Shown here one piece after another: positions 1 to 5,517 of a stretch of DNA of 9,944 nucleotides. Each line of letters opens with the position of its first letter. The stretch's first letter is position 1. The translations under genes were made by a program, and so were the position numbers. The notes below the pieces were generated by a model. The model did no database searches, had not been told where the DNA came from, and was given only the letters and a program-made list of their open reading frames with translations. The stretch covers positions 1 to 9,944 of the forward strand of contig CAZCUR010000089.1 in the NCBI GenBank assembly GCA_964501815.1, read 5' to 3'. Origin of the DNA: Geothermobacter sp964501815 (GTDB taxonomy: Bacteria; Desulfobacterota; Desulfuromonadia; Desulfuromonadales; Geothermobacteraceae).

Positions 1-3
1 CAT
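1..3 (-). CDS. Start codon of the next minus-strand gene (body outside window)
   Basis: Read on the minus strand, the left edge ends with AAGGAGG, seven bases, then ATG at positions 3-1. This is a near-perfect Shine-Dalgarno at good spacing. It lies about 80 bp downstream of the NE0113-family stop codon, in the same orientation, with a candidate promoter in between. Only the initiator codon is inside the window, so the product cannot be named. The position after a cas6/NE0113 pair makes another CRISPR-related gene plausible, but that is inference. Confidence 0.55.
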
Positions 4-32
4 CCCTTACCCTCCTTGTCGCGGTTGCATCC

Positions 33-61
33 TGTATAGCGTCGTTCGTGTGCGTCTGCAA
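33..61 (-). promoter_or_regulatory. Candidate sigma70-like promoter for the gene starting at position 3
   Basis: On the minus strand, TTGCAG (61-56) and TATACA (38-33) are separated by 17 nt and lie about 30 bp upstream of the strong Shine-Dalgarno near position 15. The -10 matches consensus at 4 of 6 positions and the -35 at only 3 of 6. The -35 overlaps the T-tract of the preceding terminator-like hairpin. Confidence 0.35.
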
Positions 62-79
62 AAACGGCAAGGTTGCCGT
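60..79 (-). terminator. Rho-independent terminator-like hairpin after the cas6/NE0113 operon
   Basis: On the minus strand, five bases after the NE0113-family stop codon, ACGGCAA and TTGCCGT form a perfect 7-bp inverted repeat around CC. In practice this gives a 5-6-bp stem with a 4-6-nt loop. A run of five T follows immediately, its first T being the last stem base. The position, stem and T-run fit an intrinsic terminator. The same palindrome recurs upstream of cas6, so it may have a second role. Confidence 0.6.
63..78. repeat. Palindromic repeat, copy A (downstream of the cas operon)
   Basis: The plus-strand sequence AACGGCAAGGTTGCCG is identical to positions 2176-2191. Extended four bases to the left, the match is 19 of 20. 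The core CGGCAA-GG-TTGCCG is an inverted repeat that can fold as a hairpin. The two copies enclose the cas6/NE0113 operon, about 2.1 kb apart. Confidence 0.7.
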
Positions 80-84
80 CTGAA

Positions 85-1203
85 TCAGTGAATGATGCGT
101 ATGCCGGCACGCGGCAGGCCCAGTCCGTAACCGGTGCGGGGACGCGTACCCCGGCGCTGGACGGCCAGCCGGGCCGCTTCGGTGTGGCCGAAGCCGGATT
201 CCAGCCGTTTCTGAATCTTGGCCAGGTAGCTGAGCATGTTGTCCGGTGTCAGACTGAAGATGCCGGTATCGCTCATTTCTTCGGGCTGCCTGGTCGGCAT
301 GATGGCCCGATAGAGACTGCTGAGCCGCTCCTGGCGGGCGAGGACCTCGGCGGCTGTGGGCTGACAGGCGTCACAGCCGGGGCAGGTGTCATCACAGGCG
401 GCCTGTTTGCGGATCTCGGCAAACAGGGCGTACAGCGCCAGCTGCGCCGGCGGCAGGTCGATTTCACGCCCCTTCCAGACGATCTTGCGCCCGGGCAGAT
501 CGACAACCAGTTGGCCGGGGCGCTCGCGCACCAGAGAGCTGAGCAGGGTCCCCGGGTCTTCAGGGCGGCGCAGGACATCCGCGCCGAGCCGTTCGCGAAA
601 CGGGACAAAAGGGAGCGCGACCAGATTGACCCGGGCGTAGCGGGTCGACTTGCGGTAGGGCTGGCCCTTGGGGTCGCGCAACTCCAGCTCGACCGGGTTG
701 GCGGGTGGATAGAAAAAATCCCGGCAGTTTTCGAATTCGGGACTGACCAGAACGTGATAGATGCGGTCCTGGGGCCGGCCGTAGGCCTGGGCCGCGAAAG
801 CCAGCGCCGCCCCCATGGTCTTGCGACCGCCGGCGATGGAGTAAAAAACGGTATCTTCAGGATCGCGCGAGACCTGCCAGGCCAGCTCGAGGGCGGCGCG
901 CACGAAGGCTTCATTCTCTTCTTCGGTGGCGATATCGTCGATGGCCACGCCCCCCTCGCCGGTGACGGCCCAAACCGCATCGGCAGAAAAGTCGATGCGG
1001 TCCCGCTTGAGGCCGAGGTCATCGAGCAGACGGAACCAGGCGCCGCGGCCGCCGTCGAAGAGCAGGGACATGCAGGCGTCGCGACCGCTGCGGGTGGTCA
1101 GCACGCGCACCCGGTCCGGGGTCCTGCCCTGCTGCGCCAGGGCGTAGACGGTTTCGGTCAGCACCTGGGGTGTCAAACCGCACACGGCCACCAGGCTGAT
1201 CAT
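85..1203 (-). CDS. CRISPR-associated NE0113-family protein (CARF/ring-nuclease type)
   Basis: A 372-aa protein of the Cas_NE0113 (TIGR02584) family. Proteins of this type carry a CARF-like Rossmann domain and are annotated as ring-nuclease or Csm6-related; they are expected to bind or degrade cyclic oligoadenylate made by type III CRISPR effectors. Visible features are the N-terminal VAVCGLTPQVLTETVYAL (residues 5-22), TTRSG (36-40), the conserved SIAGGRKTMG (122-131) and VLVSPEFE (151-158) followed by FFYPP. Residues from about 233 on form a separate domain. It has a segment (about 241-265) resembling the start of a winged-helix domain, a Cys cluster (C270, C274, C277, C280) and a basic C-terminus. 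The ATG at 1203 was chosen over the longer reading to 1269 because family homology begins at once and it overlaps the cas6 stop as ATGA. Family assignment is strong. The enzymatic role is inferred from the family and no active site is proven. Confidence 0.85.
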   Translation of the reverse strand: MISLVAVCGLTPQVLTETVYALAQQGRTPDRVRVLTTRSGRDACMSLLFDGGRGAWFRLLDDLGLKRDRIDFSADAVWAVTGEGGVAIDDIATEEENEAFVRAALELAWQVSRDPEDTVFYSIAGGRKTMGAALAFAAQAYGRPQDRIYHVLVSPEFENCRDFFYPPANPVELELRDPKGQPYRKSTRYARVNLVALPFVPFRERLGADVLRRPEDPGTLLSSLVRERPGQLVVDLPGRKIVWKGREIDLPPAQLALYALFAEIRKQAACDDTCPGCDACQPTAAEVLARQERLSSLYRAIMPTRQPEEMSDTGIFSLTPDNMLSYLAKIQKRLESGFGHTEAARLAVQRRGTRPRTGYGLGLPRAGIRIIH

Positions 1204-2114
1204 GCCGCCTCCAGCCGATAGGCTCCGAGCCCGAAGGTAGTCTGCTTGCCGAGATGAAAGGGTCGGCACAGCTCGAGCAGGAGCCGGTGTTCTGCAGGAA
1301 CGTCGGCAAAACGCAGCCGCCCGAGCAGGCCGCCGAAGCGCATCTCTTCACCCTGACGGTTGCTGTAGCGGCTCCAGTCGTGCCAGCGGGTCGTATCCTC
1401 GATCCGCTCGACCTGCTCGGCCCGGCGCAAAAGCCCGCCGTAATCGAGGTCCGGTTCACCGGCCCCGTAGCAGCTGTGCAGAGAAGAAAAGCGGCGCAGG
1501 GCGGCGCGAACCAGGGTGACGAACTGCAGATCAGAACTGAGATGCCCCGCAGATTTCAGCCGCAATGGCGTTGTCAGTTCCATGGAGAGTTCACCCGAAG
1601 AGCCGCCGTCAGAAAGCTGGTCGGGCAGGGTCGGGTAGTCTCCGGGCCAGGTCAGCGTATCGGCGCCGCGGTGGTAGATGACCTGTCCGCCCGCCTCGAC
1701 CCTTTCGAGTACGAACTGGGCGTTCCCCTTGCCAAGTCCGCCCTCCCCCATGCGCTCGACCGCATAGACAAAATAAGGCAAGGCCTGGCTGAATTCACCC
1801 ACCAGCAGCAGGTTGAAGGCGAAACGTTCCTCGGGGACAAAACGGGTTTGCAGCGTTGCCGGGGGCTCGAGCACATAGGGGTGCGGCGGCGCGGCCAGTT
1901 TGCGCAGGCCCGGATGAACACTTTTGGGCTCGAACACCCGGGCGTAGGTACAGCCGGAACGCAGCAGGCAGGTGTCACAATCCTGCCGGCGCAGGGCGCA
2001 GCAGACCTGTTTGAGCGCCCGACCGAACGCGCCGCGCAGGGTTGAGCCTTTGTAGGGTGGCAGATGAGCTTGCTGGGTAAAACGACAGAAAAACGTAAGC
2101 TGCAGGTAACGCAA
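1200..2114 (-). CDS. cas6: Cas6-family pre-crRNA processing endoribonuclease (RAMP)
   Basis: A 304-aa Cas6 of the COG5551/PF10040 type, the enzyme that cuts the CRISPR transcript within each repeat to give crRNAs. Visible features are the N-terminal strand RYLQLTFFCRF and YKGSTLRGAFGRAL (21-34). A Cys-rich block has C38, C39, C46, C49 and C55 and ends in YARVFE. The C-terminal RAMP part contains HDWSRYSNRQ (245-254), a GG-x-LG motif near 261-265 and the glycine-rich loop GKQTTFGLGAYRL (289-301). Catalytic residues cannot be assigned by eye. I chose the TTG at 2114 because AGGAGGGAGG lies just upstream at 5-9 nt spacing. A GTG at 2144 and an ATG at 2135 are in frame but have no good ribosome site and would place that purine tract inside the gene. 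The stop overlaps the next start (ATGA), so the two genes are probably co-translated. Confidence 0.88.
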   Translation of the reverse strand: MRYLQLTFFCRFTQQAHLPPYKGSTLRGAFGRALKQVCCALRRQDCDTCLLRSGCTYARVFEPKSVHPGLRKLAAPPHPYVLEPPATLQTRFVPEERFAFNLLLVGEFSQALPYFVYAVERMGEGGLGKGNAQFVLERVEAGGQVIYHRGADTLTWPGDYPTLPDQLSDGGSSGELSMELTTPLRLKSAGHLSSDLQFVTLVRAALRRFSSLHSCYGAGEPDLDYGGLLRRAEQVERIEDTTRWHDWSRYSNRQGEEMRFGGLLGRLRFADVPAEHRLLLELCRPFHLGKQTTFGLGAYRLEAA

Positions 2115-2175
2115 CGGGACCTCCCTCCTGGTCATTTGCTGCACAATGCATCACACCAAAGTCCCCCTCGACAAC

Positions 2176-2191
2176 AACGGCAAGGTTGCCG
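2176..2191. repeat. Palindromic repeat, copy B (upstream of cas6)
   Basis: This is identical over 16 nt to 63-78. The inverted repeat CGGCAA-GG-TTGCCG spans 2178-2191. On the minus strand it is followed by TTGTTGT, an interrupted T-run, so it would be a weak terminator at best. It sits about 65 bp upstream of the chosen cas6 start, at or near the predicted 5' end of the cas6 transcript. Confidence 0.7.
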
Positions 2192-2198
2192 CTCGTGA

Positions 2199-2227
2199 AC
2201 GTTAACCAATTTGCAATCGATTATCAA
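2199..2227 (-). promoter_or_regulatory. Candidate cas6 operon promoter
   Basis: On the minus strand, TTGATA (2227-2222, 5 of 6 to the -35 consensus) is followed after 17 nt by TAACGT (2204-2199, only 3 of 6 to the -10). The surrounding 2200-2227 stretch is clearly more AT-rich than its neighbours. Transcription would start near 2192, placing the palindromic hairpin at the very 5' end of the message. The weak -10 keeps this tentative. Confidence 0.35.
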
Positions 2228-2365
2228 GGGGAGGAGGCGCAGGGCAAGGTGCGAAGGGCATTGGCTGTGCTCGGGCGGTTCTGCACGAACAGGAGGGGGA
2301 CCTGACATCGCCGATACGCGGCGGCGCGTGAAAAGGGAAAGGAGACGACTCAGATAGTGGGGGGC
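2228..2365. other. Intergenic stretch between the M23 peptidase and the cas6 promoter
   Basis: No convincing gene is seen on either strand. The plus strand is purine-rich. A 5-bp inverted repeat (CGCCG 2309-2313 with CGGCG 2322-2326) lies downstream of the peptidase stop but has no T-run on the minus strand, so I do not call it a terminator. How the peptidase transcript ends before cas6 is unclear. Confidence 0.5.
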
Positions 2366-3235
2366 CTACAGATATTTGCGCGGGTTGACGGGCACACCGT
2401 TGCGGCGTACCTCGTAGTGGACGTGCGGGCCGGTGGAGCTGCCGGTGCTGCCGACGGCGGCGATTTTGTCCCCACGGCGCACCCGCTGGCCGATTTTGAC
2501 GAAGATGCGGGAGTTGTGGCCGTAGTAGGTTTTGTAGCCGTAGCCGTGGTCGATGACCACCAGCTTGCCGTAGCCCGGGGCGGTGCCGGCTTCGGTGACA
2601 ACGCCATCGGCGGTGGCAAAAACGGGGGTTCCGGTGCGCGCGGCGATATCGAGGCCTTCGTGCATCTTGCGCTTGCCGGTGAAGGGGGATATGCGCATGC
2701 CGAAGGTCGAGGTCAGCCACCCCTGCACCGGCCATCCGGACGGTTTGGCGGCCAGCAGGGAGCGCTGGTCATTCAGGGTCGCCTGAATCTCCTCCTGGCT
2801 CAGACGCTGCAGTTCGATCTGGCGGCGCACCTGGTCGATGCGGGCCTGCAAATCGGAGCCGCCGGCGCTGTCGTCGGTTTCGGGCGGACCGCCGATACCG
2901 GAGAGCGCCTCGCCTTTCTGTCCTTCTTTGGCGACCAGGCTTTCGACCTGAGCGTGATTCTGGGCCAGCAGGACCAGCTCGCGATCCAGGGACTCCAGTT
3001 CTTCCGCGAAGCGGGCCAGCTTCAGACGCTGGGCGACATTCTCCTGACGCAGGCTGGCCAGTTCTTCACCATCGATACCGCGCTGCACGTACCCGTAAGT
3101 CAGCAGACCGATGGCGCAGACCACGACCAGGGCCAGACACGAAGCGGCCTGAATCATCCAGCGGCTCAGGACGATTTTACGGACCCGGCGGGAATCTTCG
3201 GGCACCACAAGTATGGTCAGTCGTCTGTCCTTCAA
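2366..3235 (-). CDS. Membrane-anchored M23-family peptidoglycan endopeptidase
   Basis: A 289-aa protein expected to cut peptide cross-links in peptidoglycan on the periplasmic side. It has a short basic cytoplasmic segment with LTILVVPEDS (6-15), one membrane segment (about 29-47) and coiled coils (about 54-105 and 125-163). The C-terminal LytM/M23 domain (about 168-289) contains STFGMRISPFTG. The zinc and catalytic residues are all present: H192 and D196 in HEGLD, H240 in YYGH, and H271 and H273 in HVH. The start is a TTG at 3235 preceded by GGGAGG; the in-frame ATG at 3352 would overlap the upstream gene and adds a GC-rich tail with no family resemblance. The domain order matches M23 peptidases often found beside bactofilins, but no bactofilin is in view. 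Confidence 0.88.
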   Translation of the reverse strand: MKDRRLTILVVPEDSRRVRKIVLSRWMIQAASCLALVVVCAIGLLTYGYVQRGIDGEELASLRQENVAQRLKLARFAEELESLDRELVLLAQNHAQVESLVAKEGQKGEALSGIGGPPETDDSAGGSDLQARIDQVRRQIELQRLSQEEIQATLNDQRSLLAAKPSGWPVQGWLTSTFGMRISPFTGKRKMHEGLDIAARTGTPVFATADGVVTEAGTAPGYGKLVVIDHGYGYKTYYGHNSRIFVKIGQRVRRGDKIAAVGSTGSSTGPHVHYEVRRNGVPVNPRKYL

Positions 3236-3267
3236 AGGTCCTCCCGACCCGATCGGTTCTCGAATGC

Positions 3268-3300
3268 TGCGGCCGGTCGCAAGGCGGCCGGGCCGCCGCA
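3268..3300. repeat. GC-rich palindrome in the M23 peptidase leader
   Basis: GGCGGCC-G-GGCCGCC (3283-3297) is a perfect inverted repeat around one base, folding in practice as a 5-6-bp stem. An alternative outer pairing joins TGCGGC (3268-3273) with GCCGCA (3295-3300). It lies between the candidate promoter and the TTG start, so it would be in the 5' untranslated RNA. Confidence 0.5.
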
Positions 3301-3310
3301 CAACGGTGCA

Positions 3311-3340
3311 TTGATAACGGCTGCCGTCAACTTTTGTCAA
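3311..3340 (-). promoter_or_regulatory. Candidate promoter for the M23 peptidase
   Basis: On the minus strand, a perfect -35 TTGACA (3340-3335) is followed after 18 nt by TATCAA (3316-3311, 4 of 6). The -35 overlaps the stop codon of the upstream acetyltransferase gene. The predicted transcript start is near 3304, giving a leader of about 70 nt that includes the GC-rich palindrome. Confidence 0.5.
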
Positions 3341-3825
3341 GTTTTCCGGCAATTTTCGTCGCCGCCCCCGGTCTGGTCGAGTTCGATGGCGACGGCGGTT
3401 TCGTCACATTCGGGGAACTTGGAGCACTTGACACAGTCGCGCCAGATCTTCTGCGGCAGGGTCGTCTTGTCGATTTCGACAAAGCCGAGCTTTTTGAAAA
3501 ATCCGGGTTTGTAGGTCAGGGCAAAGATGCGGCGCAGCCCCAGCTGCCTTCCTTCGTCGAGACAGGACTGGACCAGCTCCCGACCGATGCCCCGTCCTTC
3601 AGCCGCGCCCGACACGGCCAGGGAACGGATTTCGGCCAGGTCGGCCCAGAAGATCTGCAGGCGCACGGTTCCGACGACGGCTCCATCGAGTTCATAGACG
3701 TAAAAACTGCGAATATATTCATAGACTTCGGCCAGCGAGGCAGACAGCATGATGCCTTCACCGGCGTAATGATTGAGCAGCGCATGAATCGCCTGGGCGT
3801 CTTCAATACGGGCCTTGCGCACCAT
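3337..3825 (-). CDS. GNAT N-acetyltransferase, ArgA-like (possible N-acetylglutamate synthase)
   Basis: A 162-aa single-domain GNAT protein that would transfer an acetyl group from acetyl-CoA. The N-terminal MVRKARIEDAQAIHALLNHY, the YEYIRSFYVYE segment (35-45) and the acetyl-CoA loop EGRGIGRELV (76-85) are typical. The end motifs GFFKKLGF (108-115) and LPQKIWRDC (123-131) match the short ArgA-like proteins (COG1246) of Geobacter relatives. Those are taken to make N-acetylglutamate for arginine synthesis. Three cysteines (C131, C134, C140) lie in CVKCSKFPEC and may bind metal. The ATG comes 3 nt after the recN stop, with GGAG inside the recN end as ribosome site, so it is probably co-transcribed with nadK-recN. 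The fold is secure; the substrate is inferred from the family. Confidence 0.87.
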   Translation of the reverse strand: MVRKARIEDAQAIHALLNHYAGEGIMLSASLAEVYEYIRSFYVYELDGAVVGTVRLQIFWADLAEIRSLAVSGAAEGRGIGRELVQSCLDEGRQLGLRRIFALTYKPGFFKKLGFVEIDKTTLPQKIWRDCVKCSKFPECDETAVAIELDQTGGGDENCRKT

Positions 3826-3828
3826 AGA

Positions 3829-5499
3829 TCAGTTCTCCGCGGCCACGGCGCTGAGCATTTCGCGCGCATGCTCGAGCGTGCGCTGCGTGACCTGGTCACC
3901 GCCGAGCATGCGCGCCATCTCCCGCACGCGCGTTTCGTCGTTCAGTTCCACCATGGCGGTAAAGGTCCGCCCGGAATCAATCATCTTTTCCACCCGATAA
4001 TGGCTGTCACCGTAGGCGGCGACCTGGGGCAGATGGGTGATACAGAGCACCTGCAAGCCCTGGGCCACCTTTTTGAGTTTGCGCCCCACAGCGCTGGCCG
4101 CTTCCCCGCCGATGCCGGCGTCGACTTCATCAAAAATCAGGGTCGAAACCCCGTCGGCATCCGGGGCGGCCTGTTTGATGGCCAGCATGATGCGGGACAG
4201 CTCCCCGCCTGAAGCGATCCAGGCCAGCGGCCGCAGCTCCTCGCCCGGGTTGGTCGACAGGTAGAACTCGACCCGCTCAAGCCCGCGCGGGCCCGGATCG
4301 TCAAGCGGAAAAAAATGGACCTCGAAGCGGGCCGCAGGCATGGCGAGGTCGCCAAGGTTGGCCACAACCGCCTCGGCCAGCCTTTTTGCGGCGCTGTGAC
4401 GTTTTTCCGACAGGGCCCGACCGGTGTCGGCAAGCTGGTGGCGTGCCTGGTCAAGCTCGGCCGCCAGAGCCTCCCGCCGGGTGTCGGCGTGTTCGAGCTG
4501 GGCAAGTTCCTGCTCGATACGGCCCAGCGTTTCCAGAATCCCCGCAACCGTCGGGGCGTATTTGCGTTTGAGCTGGCCGATGCGGGCCAGCCTTTCTTCC
4601 ACAGCGTTCTGGCGACCGGGTTCAAAATCGAGCCTGGCGCCGAAATCGCGCAGTTGCAGGGCGACATCCTCGAGACTGTACTGGCTGGTCCTGACGGCTT
4701 CCGCGAGCTTGCCCATCAGGGGGTCGACCTCGACCAGGGCTTCAAGCCGCCCGGCCAGGGTGTTGAGGATGTCACACACGGCGCCCTTGCCGCCGTAGAG
4801 CGCTTCATAGCCGCCTGAGGTCGCCTCGGTGAGCTTCTCGCCGTACTTGAGCAGTTTGCGCTCCTGCTCCAGCTCTTCGTCCTCGCCGGGCTGCAGCTGG
4901 GCGGCGCTGATTTCGCGCTGCTGAAACCGCAGGAAATCGAGCCGCTGCTGGCGGTCGCGTTCCCCCTGCTCCAGTTCGGACAGTTCCTGCTCCAGCTCCC
5001 GGACCCGCCGCCAGGCCTCCCTGTAGGCGGTCAGTTCGTTTCGGCAGCCGGCGTAGTGGTCGAGAAAGCTCAGATGGGCTTCCGGCTTCTGCAGCAGCTG
5101 GTGCTCGTGCTGGCCGTAGATATTGACCAGACGGCTGGCGACGTCCTGCAGCTGCCCGAGCCGGGCGATGGAACCGTTGATGAAAATGCGGTTGCGCCCT
5201 TCACGGCTGATGACCCGCTTGACCGCCAGTTCGTCGCCGCTGTCAAAGCCGCCCTGGTCCAGCAGGCGCTGGACATCGGGCCGGCCGGTGATATCGAACA
5301 GGCCCTCGATGACCGCCTCGTCGGCACCGGTGCGCACCACCTCGGGGCGGGCACGGCCTCCCAGGAGCAGACCGACGGCGTCGATGATAATCGATTTGCC
5401 GGCGCCGGTCTCACCGGTGAGGATATTGAACCCCGGCTTGAGACTGACCTCCAGCCGCTCGATAATGGCGAAATTGCGAATGACCAGATCCGTCAGCAT
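3829..5499 (-). CDS. recN: DNA repair protein RecN
   Basis: A 556-aa SMC-like ATPase, the family's usual length, that acts in recombinational repair of double-strand breaks. The N-terminal half-domain begins MLTDLVIRNFAII and contains Walker A GETGAGKS (29-36). GQHEHQLL (129-136) is a conserved RecN stretch. Two coiled-coil arms (about 152-220 and 325-375) flank the middle. The C-terminal half has the ABC signature SGGELSR (430-436), Walker B TLIFDEVD (453-460) followed by AGIGG, and the switch region CITHLPQVAA (486-495). The ATG has GGGAG six bases upstream and lies 17 nt after the nadK stop. No SOS-box search was possible by eye; transcription probably comes from the nadK promoter. All key motifs are intact. 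Confidence 0.97.
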   Translation of the reverse strand: MLTDLVIRNFAIIERLEVSLKPGFNILTGETGAGKSIIIDAVGLLLGGRARPEVVRTGADEAVIEGLFDITGRPDVQRLLDQGGFDSGDELAVKRVISREGRNRIFINGSIARLGQLQDVASRLVNIYGQHEHQLLQKPEAHLSFLDHYAGCRNELTAYREAWRRVRELEQELSELEQGERDRQQRLDFLRFQQREISAAQLQPGEDEELEQERKLLKYGEKLTEATSGGYEALYGGKGAVCDILNTLAGRLEALVEVDPLMGKLAEAVRTSQYSLEDVALQLRDFGARLDFEPGRQNAVEERLARIGQLKRKYAPTVAGILETLGRIEQELAQLEHADTRREALAAELDQARHQLADTGRALSEKRHSAAKRLAEAVVANLGDLAMPAARFEVHFFPLDDPGPRGLERVEFYLSTNPGEELRPLAWIASGGELSRIMLAIKQAAPDADGVSTLIFDEVDAGIGGEAASAVGRKLKKVAQGLQVLCITHLPQVAAYGDSHYRVEKMIDSGRTFTAMVELNDETRVREMARMLGGDQVTQRTLEHAREMLSAVAAEN

Positions 5500-5517
5500 G
5501 GCATGCTCCCAAGACCT

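Noticed and set aside
73..2045. Long plus-strand open frames (382 aa and 263 aa) opposite the cas genes
   Set aside because: They are antisense to two well-supported minus-strand genes, have no recognisable domains, and are the expected by-product of high GC content.
2309..2326. Hairpin downstream of the M23 peptidase as a terminator
   Set aside because: The stem is only 5 bp with an 8-nt loop and no T-run follows on the minus strand.
1..2365. A CRISPR array
   Set aside because: Apart from the two distant palindromes, no regularly spaced repeats are present anywhere in the window.
2202..2735. 177-aa minus-strand open frame across the M23 end and the intergenic region
   Set aside because: It is out of frame with the peptidase over most of its length, has a biased Arg/Pro/His composition and no ribosome site that I could find.
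2357..3514. 385-aa plus-strand open frame opposite the M23 peptidase
   Set aside because: It is antisense to a gene with all M23 catalytic residues and has a low-complexity, Gly/Ala-rich translation.
4339..4357. Palindrome-like GCCAAGGTTGGC similar to the cas-flanking repeat
   Set aside because: It lies in recN, encodes conserved-looking residues, and differs in the stem bases, so it is probably coincidence.
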